Shown here in pieces: positions 1-12,173 of a stretch of DNA of 64,000 nucleotides (the first letter of the stretch is position 1; every line of letters starts with the position of its first letter). The position numbers and the translations under genes were made by a program. Under the pieces are notes generated by a model. It did no database searches, was not told the origin of the DNA, and was given only the letters and a program-made list of their open reading frames with translations. Source of the stretch: Burkholderiales bacterium (GTDB taxonomy: Bacteria > Pseudomonadota > Gammaproteobacteria > Burkholderiales > Burkholderiaceae_C); NCBI GenBank assembly GCA_026400105.1, contig JAPLPQ010000083.1:45817-109816 (forward strand), read 5' to 3'.

Positions 1-732
1 CACGACCGTTTCAAGGCCGGCACGCCGATCTCGGTGCACGAGTTCCTCTATCCGCTGATGCAGGGCTACGACTCGGTCGCGCTGAAATCCGACCTCGAGC
101 TCGGCGGCACCGACCAGAAGTTCAACCTGCTGATGGGCCGTCACCTGCAGGCCGAGTATGGCCAGGAGCCGCAGTGCATCCTGACCATGCCGCTGCTCGA
201 GGGCCTGGACGGCGTCGACAAGATGTCGAAGTCGAAGAACAACTACATCGGCATCACCGAGCCGGCCAACTCGATGTTCGCCAAGGTGCTGTCGATCTCC
301 GATGTGCTGATGTGGAAGTGGTACACCCTGCTGTCGTTCCGCAGCGAGGCCGAGATCGCCGCGCTCAAGGCCGCGATCGCCCAGGGTGCCAACCCCAAGG
401 AAGCCAAGGTCGCGCTGGCCAAGGAGATCACCGCGCGCTTCCACAGCGCGGCGGCCGCCGATGCGGCCGAGCAGGACTTCATCAACCGCAGCAAGGGCGG
501 CGTGCCGGACGAGATTCCCGAGGTTGCGCTGTCGGGCGCGCCGCTGGGCATCGGTGCGCTGCTGAAGTCGGCCGGACTGGCACCCTCGACCAGCGAGGCG
601 AACCGCCTGATCGACGGCGGCGGCGTGCGCGTTGAAGGCTCGGTAGTCAGCGACAAGGGCCTCAAGCTCGAGGCCGGTACCTTCGTGGTCCAGGTCGGCA
701 AGCGCAAGTTCGCGCGCGTGACGCTGGCATGA
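1..732 (+). CDS. tyrS: Tyrosyl-tRNA synthetase, C-terminal part (5' truncated by window edge)
   Basis: Frame +1 open from base 1 ([47 protein letters not shown]...KMSKSKNN), class I KMSKS motif and C-terminal S4-like domain. Confidence 0.95.
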   Translation, partial: HDRFKAGTPISVHEFLYPLMQGYDSVALKSDLELGGTDQKFNLLMGRHLQAEYGQEPQCILTMPLLEGLDGVDKMSKSKNNYIGITEPANSMFAKVLSISDVLMWKWYTLLSFRSEAEIAALKAAIAQGANPKEAKVALAKEITARFHSAAAADAAEQDFINRSKGGVPDEIPEVALSGAPLGIGALLKSAGLAPSTSEANRLIDGGGVRVEGSVVSDKGLKLEAGTFVVQVGKRKFARVTLA

Positions 733-1172
733 AGGCGGTCCTGCAGCGCGTCAGCGAAGCCCGGGTCACGGTCGAGGGCGAAGTCATCGGCGAAATCGGG
801 CCGGGCCTGCTGGTGCTGCTGTGCGCCGAGCGCGGCGACACCGAGGCGGTGGCCGACAAGCTGCTGGCGAAGATGCTCAAGCTGCGCATCTTTGCCGACG
901 AGGCCGGCAAGATGAACCGCAGCCTGCAGGACATCGGCGGCGGCCTGCTGCTGGTGAGCCAGTTCACGCTGGCGGCCGATACCTCGGGCGGCAACCGGCC
1001 CAGCTTCGGCCAGGCCGCCGCGCCCGACGAGGGCCGCCGGCTCTACGACTATGTTGTCGCGCAGGCACGCGCCGCTCACCCAGTGGTGCAGACCGGGCGC
1101 TTCGCGGCCGACATGCAGGTGCAACTGGTCAACGACGGTCCGGTCACGATCCCGATGCAGATGAGCGCCTGA
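729..1172 (+). CDS. dtd: D-aminoacyl-tRNA deacylase
   Basis: [31 protein letters not shown]...[17 protein letters not shown] typical DTD; overlaps tyrS stop by 4 nt. Confidence 0.95.
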   Translation: MKAVLQRVSEARVTVEGEVIGEIGPGLLVLLCAERGDTEAVADKLLAKMLKLRIFADEAGKMNRSLQDIGGGLLLVSQFTLAADTSGGNRPSFGQAAAPDEGRRLYDYVVAQARAAHPVVQTGRFAADMQVQLVNDGPVTIPMQMSA

Positions 1173-1176
1173 GCCG

Positions 1177-1944
1177 ATGCACGAGTCGAGTCACCGCCCC
1201 GAATCCGGTTCCGGCCAGGGCCAGTTACCGCCATCCACTGCCGGCGCGGCGCTGTTTTCCGGCCTGAGCCAGCACGGCCTGAACCTGCAGGCGGTGTTCG
1301 ACCTGGCCGATCTGCCGCCCGAGGTGCTGGCGACGCTGGGCCTGGACGGGGCAGGGCGCTCGCGCTTTCGTCAGCTGATCCTGATCGGTCACCTCGGGCG
1401 CGATTTCTGGGCCGCGCTGCAGCGACGCGGGATGCATGGCGCGCATCCGGTGGACCAGTTCGTGACCGAGCGCGTCGCGGCCTGGATGGCGGAGGCGCTG
1501 CCGGACCATCAATGGCAGCAGGTCTTTCCCGGCCCGGCACCGGTCGGGCTGCAGCGGCTGGGCGCGCTGGCGGGCTGGCACCAGGCCTCGCCGTTCTGGG
1601 TCGGTGTCGATGCCGAGTGGGGCAGCTGGTTCGCCTATCGCGCCGTCCTGCTGGCCGATACCACGCTGCCCGTCACGCCCAGGCGCGAGGCCGGATCGCC
1701 CTGCGCCAGTTGCGTGGACAAGCCCTGCCTCGGCGCCTGTCCGGCCGGTGCGCTGGCGTCCGAGCCGGGCGGCCCCTGGCGGCTGCAGGCCTGCCTGGAC
1801 TGGCGCAAGCAGCCTGGTTCGTCCTGCCTGGACCGTTGCCTGGCGCGCAACGCCTGTCCGGTCGGCGAGCGCTACCGCTATGCCGACCAGCAGATCGCCT
1901 ATCACTACCTGCACTCGATGCATTTCATCCGCCAGCATTGCTGA
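1177..1944 (+). CDS. 4Fe-4S ferredoxin-like protein
   Basis: Cys-rich C-terminal motif CASCVDKPCLGACPAGAL...CLDRCLARNACPVG, QueG-ferredoxin-domain-like; no clear catalytic domain. Confidence 0.6.
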   Translation: MHESSHRPESGSGQGQLPPSTAGAALFSGLSQHGLNLQAVFDLADLPPEVLATLGLDGAGRSRFRQLILIGHLGRDFWAALQRRGMHGAHPVDQFVTERVAAWMAEALPDHQWQQVFPGPAPVGLQRLGALAGWHQASPFWVGVDAEWGSWFAYRAVLLADTTLPVTPRREAGSPCASCVDKPCLGACPAGALASEPGGPWRLQACLDWRKQPGSSCLDRCLARNACPVGERYRYADQQIAYHYLHSMHFIRQHC

Positions 1945-1961
1945 GGAGTTGCACGCTCCAT

Positions 1962-2025
1962 GGCCGGGGTGACGCCGGGCTCCTCATGCTGCAAGCAGAA
2001 ATCGTCGCCCGGCGCCACCCCGGCC
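1962..2025. repeat. Imperfect-palindrome intergenic repeat, copy 1
   Basis: GGCCGGGGTG-a-CGCCGGGC tcctcatgctgcaagcagaaatcgtc GCCCGGCG-c-CACCCCGGCC; loop shared with copies at 2048 and 3576. Confidence 0.75.
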
Positions 2026-2047
2026 CTGTCGCTTCGGGCGTGGCACC

Positions 2048-2086
2048 AGGCTCCTGATGCCGCGAGCAGAAATCGCCGCCCAGCGC
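2048..2086. repeat. Degenerate copy 2 of the same intergenic repeat
   Basis: aggctcctgatgccgcgagcagaaatcgccgcccagcgc matches the loop of copies 1 and 3; flanked by a repeated CGGCCCTGTCGCT segment. Confidence 0.6.
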
Positions 2087-2132
2087 TCCCCCGGCCCTGT
2101 CGCTATCGGGCCGCCGCGCCGATAATCGCGCG

Positions 2133-3536
<1,404 letters not shown>

Positions 3537-3575
3537 GCCACTGGCTTGCTGCCGGAGCTTGGTTGGGCGCTCGCT

Positions 3576-3649
3576 GCCGGGGCGAGGGCCGCGCCGGGCT
3601 CCTCATGCTGCGAGCAGAAATCGTCGCCCGGCGCAGCCCTCGCCCCGGC
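3576..3649. repeat. Imperfect-palindrome intergenic repeat, copy 3
   Basis: GCCGGGGCGAGGGC-c-GCGCCGGGC tcctcatgctgcgagcagaaatcgtc GCCCGGCGC-a-GCCCTCGCCCCGGC; about 23 bp stem. Confidence 0.78.
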
Positions 3650-3725
3650 TGCTGCCTGGCGATCGCCAGTATGGCTGTCTGGTGACGTGGTGCGCTAGCT
3701 CTGGCCTGGCTCTTGCGAGCCAGTG

Positions 3726-4217
3726 TCACTCGGCGTAGGGGTTCGGGAAGCCCAGGCCTGCCAGGATCTCGATCTCGTAGGCCTCCATCTCCTCGGCATC
3801 CTGTTCGCTGGTCTCGTGGTCCCAGCCCTGGGCGTGCAGCGCGCCGTGCACCAGCAGGTGGGCGTAATGCTGTTGCAGCGTCTTGCCCTGCTCGGCCGCT
3901 TCGCGCGCGACCACCGGCGCGCACAGCACCAGGTCGGCCATCACGACCGGCTCCTGCGCGTAGTCGAAGGTCAGCACATTGGTCGCGTAGTCCTTTTGCC
4001 GGTAGTCGCGGTTCAGGCTCTGGCCTTCCTCGGCATCGACGATGCGCACGGTGATTTCGCCGTCGTCGGCCAGCGCGTGGCGCAGCCAGCGCATGACTTT
4101 CTGGCGCGGCAGCGCGGCGCGGTGTTCGGCCACGCCGTCGAAGCGGGCGAATTGCAGGGAGAGGGTCAGGTCGGGCAGGGCCATGTCAGTCTTTCGGGGC
4201 AGTTTTGTCGTAGGCAT
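3726..4217 (-). CDS. ybeY: Endoribonuclease YbeY (rRNA maturation)
   Basis: [39 protein letters not shown], metal-binding His motif. Confidence 0.93.
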   Translation of the reverse strand: MPTTKLPRKTDMALPDLTLSLQFARFDGVAEHRAALPRQKVMRWLRHALADDGEITVRIVDAEEGQSLNRDYRQKDYATNVLTFDYAQEPVVMADLVLCAPVVAREAAEQGKTLQQHYAHLLVHGALHAQGWDHETSEQDAEEMEAYEIEILAGLGFPNPYAE

Positions 4218-5154
4218 CGACGATACGTGCGACCAGCGGATGGCGCACCACGTCGGCGCTGGTCAGGCGGTTGAAGGCAATGCCCTGCACGCGCTTGAGG
4301 ATGCGCTCGGCGTCGATCAGTCCGCTGAGCTGGGTGCGCGGCAGGTCGACCTGGCTCACGTCGCCGGTGATGACGGCCTTGCTGCCGAAGCCGATCCGGG
4401 TCAGGAACATCTTCATCTGCTCGGGCGTGGTGTTCTGCGCCTCGTCGAGGATCACGAAGGCGTGGTTCAGCGTACGCCCGCGCATGAAGGCCAGCGGCGC
4501 GATCTCGATCTGCTGGCGCTCGAAAGCCTTTTGCACCTTGTCGACGCCCATCAGGTCGTAGAGCGCGTCGTAGAGCGGGCGCAGATAGGGGTCGACCTTC
4601 TGCGTCAGGTCGCCGGGCAGGAAGCCCAGCCGCTCGCCGGCCTCGACCGCCGGGCGCGTCAGCACGATGCGCTGCACCGCGCTGCGCTCAAGCGCATCGA
4701 CCGCGCAGGCCACCGCGAGGTAGGTCTTGCCGGTGCCGGCCGGGCCGATGCCGAAGGTGATGTCGTGGCAGGCCATCTGATCCAGGTAGCGCTGCTGGTT
4801 GGCGGTGCGTCCGCGCACTTCGCCGCGTCTGGTCTGCATCGCCACATGCTCGACGCTGTCCGCGGGCAGGGCGCTGTCGCCGGCGAGCATGAGCTGGACC
4901 TGTTCGGCCGGAACCGGCTGGCGCGCGAGCTCGTACAGGGCCTGGATCACCTCCATCGCCTGCTCGGCCTTGGCTTTCGGACCCTCGACGCGGAACTGCT
5001 CGAAGCGGTGCGCGACCTTGACTTGCAGCGCGGCCTCGATCGTGCGCAGATGGCTGTCGAGCGGGCCGCACAGATGGGCCATGCGGGTGTTGTCGGGCGG
5101 AGAGAAATGGTGGCGGAGAATCAAACCGATAATTCCATCTAAAGGAAACGTCAA
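4186..5154 (-). CDS. PhoH family protein (YbeZ)
   Basis: [16 protein letters not shown] Walker [29 protein letters not shown] start at 5154 uncertain (ATG at 5082 possible). Confidence 0.9.
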   Translation of the reverse strand: MTFPLDGIIGLILRHHFSPPDNTRMAHLCGPLDSHLRTIEAALQVKVAHRFEQFRVEGPKAKAEQAMEVIQALYELARQPVPAEQVQLMLAGDSALPADSVEHVAMQTRRGEVRGRTANQQRYLDQMACHDITFGIGPAGTGKTYLAVACAVDALERSAVQRIVLTRPAVEAGERLGFLPGDLTQKVDPYLRPLYDALYDLMGVDKVQKAFERQQIEIAPLAFMRGRTLNHAFVILDEAQNTTPEQMKMFLTRIGFGSKAVITGDVSQVDLPRTQLSGLIDAERILKRVQGIAFNRLTSADVVRHPLVARIVDAYDKTAPKD

Positions 5155-5735
5155 TGATAGGCAAACTGAGCGGAACGCTGCTGGAAAAATCCCCTCCCCA
5201 GGTCCTGGTCGACTGCGGTGGCGTGGGCTACGAGGTCGATGTGCCGATGAGCACCTTCTACGGCCTGCCTCACCTGGGCGAGAAAGTCGCGCTGCTGACG
5301 CATTTTGTCGTGCGCGAGGACGCGCAGCTGCTGTACGGATTCGCGACTGCTACTGAACGTGAGGCCTTTCGGCAATTGATCAAGGTCAGCGGCGTCGGTC
5401 CGCGCATGGCGCTGAGCCTGCTGTCGGGCATGAGCGTGGCCGAGCTGGCGCAGGCCGTGACCGCGCAGGAGACCGGCCGCCTGGTCAAGGTGCCCGGCAT
5501 CGGCAAGAAGACCGCCGAGCGCCTGCTGCTCGAGCTCAAGGGCAAGCTGGGTGCCGATCTCGGGCCGTTGGCGGGCGGTGGCCTGCTGCTGGGCGACGCG
5601 CATGGCGATATCCAGCAGGCGCTGATCGCGCTCGGCTACAACGAGAAGGAGGCAGCCGCCGCGCTCAAGGCGCTGCCGGCCGAGGTGGGCGTCAGCGAGG
5701 GCATCAAGCTCGCGCTCAGGGCGTTGGCGCGGTGA
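5154..5735 (+). CDS. ruvA: Holliday junction branch migration protein RuvA
   Basis: [31 protein letters not shown]...[13 protein letters not shown]...[17 protein letters not shown]. Confidence 0.95.
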   Translation: MIGKLSGTLLEKSPPQVLVDCGGVGYEVDVPMSTFYGLPHLGEKVALLTHFVVREDAQLLYGFATATEREAFRQLIKVSGVGPRMALSLLSGMSVAELAQAVTAQETGRLVKVPGIGKKTAERLLLELKGKLGADLGPLAGGGLLLGDAHGDIQQALIALGYNEKEAAAALKALPAEVGVSEGIKLALRALAR

Positions 5736-5757
5736 TTTTCAAACGGGGTAAGCGCAG

Positions 5758-6825
5758 ATGGCAATAGAAACCGACGATTTCGCCCGGGCACCGCGCCAAC
5801 CGCGCATGGTCTCTGCCGCGCCCGAATCCGGCCGCGAGGAGGCGCTCGAGCGCGCGCTGCGGCCCAAGGGCTTGCAGGAATATGTGGGTCAGGCCAAGGT
5901 GCGCGAGCAGCTCGAGATCTTCATCGGCGCGGCCAAGAAGCGCCAGGAAGCGCTCGACCATGTGCTGCTGTTCGGCCCGCCGGGCCTGGGCAAGACCACG
6001 CTGAGCCACATCATTGCCTACGAGCTTGGCGTCAACCTGCGCCAGACCAGCGGTCCGGTGCTCGAGAAGCCGAAGGACCTGGCCGCGCTGCTGACCAACC
6101 TCGAGCCCAATGACGTGCTGTTCATCGACGAGATCCATCGACTCTCGCCGGTCGTCGAGGAGATTTTGTACCCGGCGCTGGAGGACTACCAGATCGACAT
6201 CATGATCGGCGAGGGGCCGGCGGCGCGCTCGATCAAGCTCGACCTGCAGCCCTTCACGCTGGTCGGCGCGACCACGCGCGCCGGCATGCTGACCAATCCG
6301 CTGCGCGACCGCTTCGGCATCGTCGGCCGGCTCGAGTTCTACAACGCGAGCGAGCTGGCGCTGATCGTCAAGCGCAGCGCCGGCCTGCTGCATACGCCGA
6401 TGGACGAGGCGGCGGCGTTCGAGGTCGCGCGTCGTTCGCGCGGCACGCCGCGCATTGCCAACCGGCTGCTGCGCCGGGTGCGCGACTATGCCGATGTCAA
6501 GGGCAACGGCCACATCACGCTCGACATGGCGAACCGCGCGCTGACCATGCTCGATGTCGACCCGATCGGCTTCGACCTGATGGACAGGAAGCTGCTCGAG
6601 GCCCTGATCCACAAGTTCGACGGCGGCCCGGTCGGCCTCGACAACATCGCCGCCAGCATCGGCGAGGAGGCGGGCACGATCGAGGACGTGATCGAGCCCT
6701 ACCTGATCCAGCAGGGCTATCTGCAGCGCACCACGCGCGGGCGCATCGCGACCCAGGCGGCGTTTCGCCATCTTGGCCTGGAGCCGCCCAAGATCGAGCC
6801 AGGACTGCTGTCGGGCGGGGACTGA
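5758..6825 (+). CDS. ruvB: Holliday junction branch migration ATPase RuvB
   Basis: [23 protein letters not shown]...[13 protein letters not shown]...[10 protein letters not shown]. Confidence 0.97.
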   Translation: MAIETDDFARAPRQPRMVSAAPESGREEALERALRPKGLQEYVGQAKVREQLEIFIGAAKKRQEALDHVLLFGPPGLGKTTLSHIIAYELGVNLRQTSGPVLEKPKDLAALLTNLEPNDVLFIDEIHRLSPVVEEILYPALEDYQIDIMIGEGPAARSIKLDLQPFTLVGATTRAGMLTNPLRDRFGIVGRLEFYNASELALIVKRSAGLLHTPMDEAAAFEVARRSRGTPRIANRLLRRVRDYADVKGNGHITLDMANRALTMLDVDPIGFDLMDRKLLEALIHKFDGGPVGLDNIAASIGEEAGTIEDVIEPYLIQQGYLQRTTRGRIATQAAFRHLGLEPPKIEPGLLSGGD

Positions 6826-6874
6826 GGCCTCTTGCCTGCTGCCGGCCCTGGCTCGCCGGGTCGGCCAGCCGGTC

Positions 6875-7516
6875 TCAGGTGCTGGTGTCGTCGTCCGAGG
6901 TTTCCTCGAGATGGCCGCGGTCGGCCCAGCCGACCAGGCTCATCCCCTCGGGGGTCCAGAGCAGGCGGTGGATCGCGGCATTCTCGACCAGCCAGGTGCG
7001 CGGCGCCTGGACCTCAAGCCCGGTCGACAGCCGGTACAGCATGTCGAGCACGCCGCCATGCGCGACGATGACGATCTGCTCGCCGCTGTGGCGTGCTGCG
7101 ATCTCGTTGATGGTGCTCTCGATGCGTTCGCGCAGTTGCAGCAGCGTCTCGCCGCCGCCGCCCGGCGCGAAGTCCGGCACCCGGGTGCGCCAGGCCAGCG
7201 CGGCCTCGGGTTCCTCGAGCTCGAGCTCGGTCCAGGTCTTGCCCTGGAAGTCGCCGAAATGGCGTTCGCGCAGGCCGCTGTGGGTGCGCACGTCCATGGC
7301 CAACGCGGTCGCGATGGCGCTGGCGGTCTGTTGCGCCCGTTCCAGGTCGCTCGAGTAGACCGCCGCGATCGCTTCCTCGCGCAGCGCGTCGGCCGCGCGC
7401 GCGGCCTGCCAGTAGCCACGCTCGTTGAGCGGGATGTCGAGATGACCCTGCAGGCGCTTGTCCTGGTTCCAGGTCGTTTCGCCGTGGCGCAGCGCCAGGA
7501 TGCGGGTGAATTCCAT
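6875..7516 (-). CDS. Histidine phosphatase family protein (phosphoglycerate mutase-like)
   Basis: MEFTRILALRHGETTWNQDKRLQGHLDIPLNERG; ATG at 7516 chosen within the longer ORF. Confidence 0.88.
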   Translation of the reverse strand: MEFTRILALRHGETTWNQDKRLQGHLDIPLNERGYWQAARAADALREEAIAAVYSSDLERAQQTASAIATALAMDVRTHSGLRERHFGDFQGKTWTELELEEPEAALAWRTRVPDFAPGGGGETLLQLRERIESTINEIAARHSGEQIVIVAHGGVLDMLYRLSTGLEVQAPRTWLVENAAIHRLLWTPEGMSLVGWADRGHLEETSDDDTST

Positions 7517-7596
7517 ATGGGGGCTTCGTGGGGCGGTGTTGGGGGGGGGCTGGCGCGAGCGGATCGCCGCGCAGCGGGTCAGCGTATTCGGCGCGG

Positions 7597-8250
7597 TCAG
7601 CGCGGGACTTCGATCACGACCCGGCGCGGGCCGGCTGGCGCTTGCGGGAAGCCCTGCAGCGCCGCGTCGAGCAGCGCGGCCCAGAGCGTCGGGTTGTCGG
7701 CCCAGGGGCCGTCGTGCGAGGCCTGGGTCTCGTAGACCACCCGGGCGCTGCGTGCGTCGCGCAGCACGAGCGAGACCTCGCGCTGGTAGTAGGGCGTCGT
7801 CAGGTGCGGAAACAGCGGCATGCCGAAGCCGACCGAGCCATGCGGAAACACATGGCCGATGCCGACGTTGACGCCAAAGCTCGGCCTGTCGGGCTCGTCC
7901 CAGGGCGCGTAGGGCAGGCGCACCGAGCGCGCGCCGAGCTCGACCGTCCAGCGCGGCAGCGCCGCGCCGGCGGGCAGCGGTTCGGGCGCGGCACGCAGGC
8001 CAACCCGCTCCAGCGCCTGGCGCGTCAGCGTCTCGAGCGCTTCCTGCTGCTGGCTCGGCGCCTGCAGCTGCGAGGGTCGGCGCTCGAAGCGGTAGCGGTC
8101 GCCGGGGACCGGCCTGGCCGCCTCGCCAGTCGGGCCAGCTGGCCAGTCGGCGTAACTGCGCACGTCGTTCTCGAGCCGGATCGCGCCGGCACAGCCGCCC
8201 AGCAGCAGCGCGCCGGCCAGCAGGCTCAGGCCGCCCAGCCGACAGGTCAT
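7597..8250 (-). CDS. Putative lipoprotein, DUF4136-like
   Basis: Signal with lipobox LLAGALLLGGCAG; C-terminal region resembles DUF4136-type lipoproteins. Confidence 0.6.
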   Translation of the reverse strand: MTCRLGGLSLLAGALLLGGCAGAIRLENDVRSYADWPAGPTGEAARPVPGDRYRFERRPSQLQAPSQQQEALETLTRQALERVGLRAAPEPLPAGAALPRWTVELGARSVRLPYAPWDEPDRPSFGVNVGIGHVFPHGSVGFGMPLFPHLTTPYYQREVSLVLRDARSARVVYETQASHDGPWADNPTLWAALLDAALQGFPQAPAGPRRVVIEVPR

Positions 8251-8356
8251 GGCCCTGCCGGACCGGGTGGAGACTGGGGGACGGGACATGACTGGCTCCT
8301 GCATGAGGTGGGGCGTCCGGTGGCAGCTGCGGCCCCGCCACCGGCAGGGCGCAGCT

Positions 8357-9343
8357 TCAGCGCGCCGGGGTCAGGCTGATGATCTGCTCGGTCGGCAGCG
8401 CCGGTGGCAGCGGCAGCTCTTCCTCGTCGAACACCATGTCGCCATTCTCGTCGGCGACGCCGGTGGTGCGCAAGGTCTCGAACGGGTGCAGCTGGCGGTC
8501 CATCAGGTGGCTCGGCACGACGTTCTGCAGCGCGCCGAGCATGCTCTCGACCCGGCCCGGGAACTTCTTCTCCCATTCGCGCAGCATGTTGCCGATCTGC
8601 TTGCGTTGCAGGTTCTCCTGGCTGCCGCAGAGCGTGCAGGGAATGATCGGGAACTCGCGCACCTGGGCCCAGCGGATCAGGTCCTTCTCGGGCACATAGG
8701 CCAGCGGGCGGATCACCATGAACTCGCCGTTGTCGCTGACCAGCTTGGCCGGCATGCCCTTGAGCTTGGCGCCGAAGAACATGTTGAGGAAGAAGGTCTG
8801 CAGGATGTCGTCGCGGTGGTGTCCGAGCGCGATCTTGCTGCAGCCGAGCTCCTTGGCCACCCGGTACAGGATGCCGCGGCGCAGCCGGCTGCACAGGCTG
8901 CACATGGTCTTGCCCTCGGGGATCACCTTCTTGACGATCGAGTAGGTGTCCTGGGTCTCGATGTGGAACTTGACGCCGAGTTGCTTGAGGTACTCGGGCA
9001 GGATATGGTCGGGAAAGCCCGGCTGCTTCTGGTCCAGGTTGACCGCGATCAGCTCGAAGTTGACCGGGGCGCGCTTTTGCAGCTTGAGCAGGATGTCGAG
9101 CAGGCCGTAGCTGTCCTTGCCGCCCGACAGGCAGACCATCACGCGGTCGCCTTCCTCGATCATGTTGTAGTCGGCGATCGCGCGGCCGACCTCGCGGCAC
9201 AGGCGCTTTTCGAGCTTGCGGTCCTCGCGCTCGATCTTGTGCTTCTTCTGCGTCTCGGCGGCCTCGGCCGGATCGGCGGCAATAACAGGGGTGGTCTCGG
9301 CAGCGGTCTCGGCGGCCTCGGTCCAGTTGGCGGTGTCGTTCAT
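8357..9343 (-). CDS. ttcA: tRNA 2-thiocytidine(32) synthetase TtcA
   Basis: [18 protein letters not shown]-loop, [13 protein letters not shown] and CTLCGSQ Cys motifs. Confidence 0.94.
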   Translation of the reverse strand: MNDTANWTEAAETAAETTPVIAADPAEAAETQKKHKIEREDRKLEKRLCREVGRAIADYNMIEEGDRVMVCLSGGKDSYGLLDILLKLQKRAPVNFELIAVNLDQKQPGFPDHILPEYLKQLGVKFHIETQDTYSIVKKVIPEGKTMCSLCSRLRRGILYRVAKELGCSKIALGHHRDDILQTFFLNMFFGAKLKGMPAKLVSDNGEFMVIRPLAYVPEKDLIRWAQVREFPIIPCTLCGSQENLQRKQIGNMLREWEKKFPGRVESMLGALQNVVPSHLMDRQLHPFETLRTTGVADENGDMVFDEEELPLPPALPTEQIISLTPAR

Positions 9344-9383
9344 TTCAATCTCGGGTGTGGGGTGCTGATGGTGGTAGATCGGC

Positions 9384-9764
9384 TCACCATTGGCCGCTTT
9401 CCATGCGGATCGCGACCTCGCAGTCGTCGAAGATCTCGAGCTTGGCGATCTTGACGCGCACGCCGATCACGCCGGGCAGCCGCAGCAGGCGGTGGGCCAG
9501 CTTGCCGATCAGCGTCTCGAGCAGGTTCACATGCTCGGCGGTGCATTCGTCGATGATGATCTGGCGCACCTTGCGGTAGTCCAGCACATGCTCGATATCG
9601 TCTTGCGGCAGCAGCGGTTGCACGCCCTGGTTCAGCTCGGCATCGACCTGGATCGGCTGCGGGCTGGTCTTTTCGTGGTCGAGGATGCCGAGGTTGGCGA
9701 CGAAGCGCAGTCCGGTCAGGGTCAAGATCTGCTGGCCGGTTTTCGGGGCTTGGATGGGGTTCAT
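9384..9764 (-). CDS. folB: Dihydroneopterin aldolase, copy A
   Basis: [29 protein letters not shown]...[40 protein letters not shown]. Confidence 0.85.
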   Translation of the reverse strand: MNPIQAPKTGQQILTLTGLRFVANLGILDHEKTSPQPIQVDAELNQGVQPLLPQDDIEHVLDYRKVRQIIIDECTAEHVNLLETLIGKLAHRLLRLPGVIGVRVKIAKLEIFDDCEVAIRMESGQW

Positions 9765-10195
9765 GGCTGGGCAGTGGCGGGCTTGACGTGGAAGACTTCC
9801 ACGCCGACGGCCTCGCAGTCGGGGTAGACGTCGGGTTTGCAGGTCGACAGGCGCACGGCGCGCACGCCGGGGTGGGCCAGCAGGCGTTGCGCGAGGTCGT
9901 CGCACAGGGTTTCCTGCAGCTCGACATGGCCTTGCTGCAGGCGCAGCGCGACCTCGGCGCGCACGAAGTCGTAGTCGACCACTTCGTGCAGCGAGTCGAG
10001 CGCGGGGGTGGAGCGCTCGAACGGCACCCAGAGCTCGACATCGATCCAGAGCCGCTGGGTCACGCCCTTCTCGAAGTCGTGCGCGCCGATATGGGCCTGC
10101 ACCTCGTGGCGGCGCAGGAAGAGCTTGCGGCAGCTCAGGCGCAGCTCGTCCATCAGGGACAGCTGCACGGGCAGGGTCAGGTCGGGAGCGTTCAT
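9761..10195 (-). CDS. Dihydroneopterin aldolase-like, copy B (divergent paralogue)
   Basis: RRHEVQAHIGAHDFEKGVTQRLWIDVEL...LHEVVDYDFVRAEVALRLQQGHVELQETLCDDLAQRLL; stop/start overlap with both neighbours. Confidence 0.78.
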   Translation of the reverse strand: MNAPDLTLPVQLSLMDELRLSCRKLFLRRHEVQAHIGAHDFEKGVTQRLWIDVELWVPFERSTPALDSLHEVVDYDFVRAEVALRLQQGHVELQETLCDDLAQRLLAHPGVRAVRLSTCKPDVYPDCEAVGVEVFHVKPATAQP

Positions 10196-10992
10196 GGCTG
10201 GGGATTGTCCTCGACCGCGAACATCACGTCGCGCGCCAGCGGCACCAGATGCTGGCCGCTGTCGACGCACAGGGTCGAGCCGGTGATGGCGCGGGTCTGG
10301 GCCAGGAACAGGCAGGTCCGCGCCACGTCGGCCGGATCGGTCGGCCGGCGCAGCAGGTTGACGCGGCTGGCGCGGTCGAAGTTCTCCTGCGTCTGCGGGC
10401 CGCTCAGGTACATCAGGCCCGGCGCCACGCCACAGACGCGCACGCGCGGCGCCAGCGCCTGGGCCTGCAGCGCGACCGCGCGCTCGAGCGCCAGCTTGGT
10501 CACGGTATAGGAGAAATAGTCCGGGTTCAGGTTGAACACCTTCTGGTCCAGGATATGGATCACGCTGGCATCGATATCGGTGCCGGCGGGCAGGCCGGCG
10601 CCGAGTTCGCGCGCCAGCGACAGCGGCGCGATCAGGTTGACCTCGAGCTGCAGCCTGGCCAGTTCGGCATCGAAGCCGGCGCCGGTGTCGGGCTCGAAGG
10701 CCGAGGCGTTGTTGACCAGGCAGCTGACCGGGCCGGCGACCGCGGCGGCCTGCGCCATCAGGGCGCGCCGGCCGGCCTCGCTGGCCAGGTCGCCCTCGAT
10801 CGCTGTCGCGTCCAGGCCCTGCTCGCGCAGCGCCTGACAAAGCGCCTGCGCTGCCTCGCCCGAGCGCCGGTACTGGCACAGCACGCGCCAGCCGGCCTGC
10901 GCGAAGGCGCGGCAGATCTCGGCGCCCAGGCGCACGCCGCCGCCCGTGACGAGCACGGTCGGGACCGGGGCGATGGCGGTGCTGCGGCTCAT
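10192..10992 (-). CDS. SDR family oxidoreductase, pteridine-reductase/FolM-like
   Basis: VLVTGGGVRLGAEICRAF, NNASAFEP, YTVTKLALE; co-located with two folB genes. Confidence 0.75.
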   Translation of the reverse strand: MSRSTAIAPVPTVLVTGGGVRLGAEICRAFAQAGWRVLCQYRRSGEAAQALCQALREQGLDATAIEGDLASEAGRRALMAQAAAVAGPVSCLVNNASAFEPDTGAGFDAELARLQLEVNLIAPLSLARELGAGLPAGTDIDASVIHILDQKVFNLNPDYFSYTVTKLALERAVALQAQALAPRVRVCGVAPGLMYLSGPQTQENFDRASRVNLLRRPTDPADVARTCLFLAQTRAITGSTLCVDSGQHLVPLARDVMFAVEDNPQP

Positions 10993-11059
10993 GGCGCGTC
11001 CTTCATGGGGTGGTCGGGCGCTTATGATGGCGCCGCACCCGTAACCAGATGGCAGAACC

Positions 11060-12163
11060 ATGTTGAGCGATTTGTCCGAGAAGCTGAAAGCCCATATTGT
11101 CCGCGAGCTGGAGATTTCCGGCGGCTGGCTGTCCTTTGACCGCTTCATGGCGCTCGCGCTCTATCAGCCCGGCCTGGGCTATTACGCCAACGACAGCGTC
11201 AAGTTCGGTGCCATGCCCGGCAGCGGCAGCGACTTCGTGACCGCACCCGAGCTTTCGCCCTGGTTCGGTCGCACGCTCGGGCGCCAGGTCGCGCAGGCGC
11301 TCGCAGCCACTGGCACCGCTGAGGTCTGGGAGTTCGGCGCCGGCAGCGGCGCGCTGGCGCAGCAGATCCTGACCCAGCTCGACGCCATGGGCCACGGCGA
11401 TGTCCGCTACCGCATCGTCGACCTCTCGGGCACGCTGCGTGCGCGTCAGCAGCAGACCCTGGCGGCTTTCGGCGACCGGGTCGAGTGGGTCGACCGGCTG
11501 CCGGAACGCTTCGAGGGCGTGATCGTCGGCAACGAGGTGCTCGACGCGATGCCGGTCCAGTTGCTGCAGCGCCGCGGCGCGGCCTGGTTCGAGCGCGGCG
11601 TCGCGCTGCAGGGTGGCGCTTTCGTCTGGGAGGACCGGCCGACCGCGTTGCGTCCGCCGTGCGAGATCGAGGGCCCCCACGACTACCTGACCGAGATCCA
11701 CCCGCAGGCCGAGGCCTTCGTGCGCACACTGGCCGAGCGCTGGACCCGCGGCGCGGCCTTCTTCATCGACTACGGCTTCCCCGAGTCCGAGTATTACCAC
11801 CCGCAGCGCCACATGGGCACGCTGATCTGCCACCGCAGTCACAAGACCGACCATGACCCGCTGGCCGAGGTCGGGCTCAAGGACATCACGGCCCATGTCA
11901 ACTTCACCGGCATCGCGCTGGCAGCGCAGGACGCCGGCCTGCCGGTGCTGGGCTACACCAGCCAGGGCCGCTTCCTGATCAACGCCGGCCTGATCGAGCT
12001 CGCCGGCGAGCCGCCGGTGGCGCAGCGCGCCAACCTGGCCAAGCTGGTCAACGAGCACGAGATGGGCGAGCTGTTCAAGGTGCTGGCCTTCGCGCCGGCG
12101 GCTTGCGCCGAGGGCTGGGTTCCGCTCGGCTTCACTGCCGGCGACCGCAGCCATACGCTGTGA
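11060..12163 (+). CDS. Class I SAM-dependent methyltransferase, NDUFAF7/COG1565 family
   Basis: FDRFMALALYQPGLGYYA...FVTAPELSPWFGRTLGRQ...EFGAGSGALA...GNEVLDAMPV. Confidence 0.88.
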   Translation: MLSDLSEKLKAHIVRELEISGGWLSFDRFMALALYQPGLGYYANDSVKFGAMPGSGSDFVTAPELSPWFGRTLGRQVAQALAATGTAEVWEFGAGSGALAQQILTQLDAMGHGDVRYRIVDLSGTLRARQQQTLAAFGDRVEWVDRLPERFEGVIVGNEVLDAMPVQLLQRRGAAWFERGVALQGGAFVWEDRPTALRPPCEIEGPHDYLTEIHPQAEAFVRTLAERWTRGAAFFIDYGFPESEYYHPQRHMGTLICHRSHKTDHDPLAEVGLKDITAHVNFTGIALAAQDAGLPVLGYTSQGRFLINAGLIELAGEPPVAQRANLAKLVNEHEMGELFKVLAFAPAACAEGWVPLGFTAGDRSHTL

Positions 12164-12173
12164 GCGAATCCTG

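Noticed and set aside
4186-5154. Shared start position (5154) of divergent phoH and ruvA as an unusual promoter overlap
   Set aside because: The phoH start in the ORF track is a TTG; the true start is likely internal, so the coincidence is probably an ORF-calling artefact.
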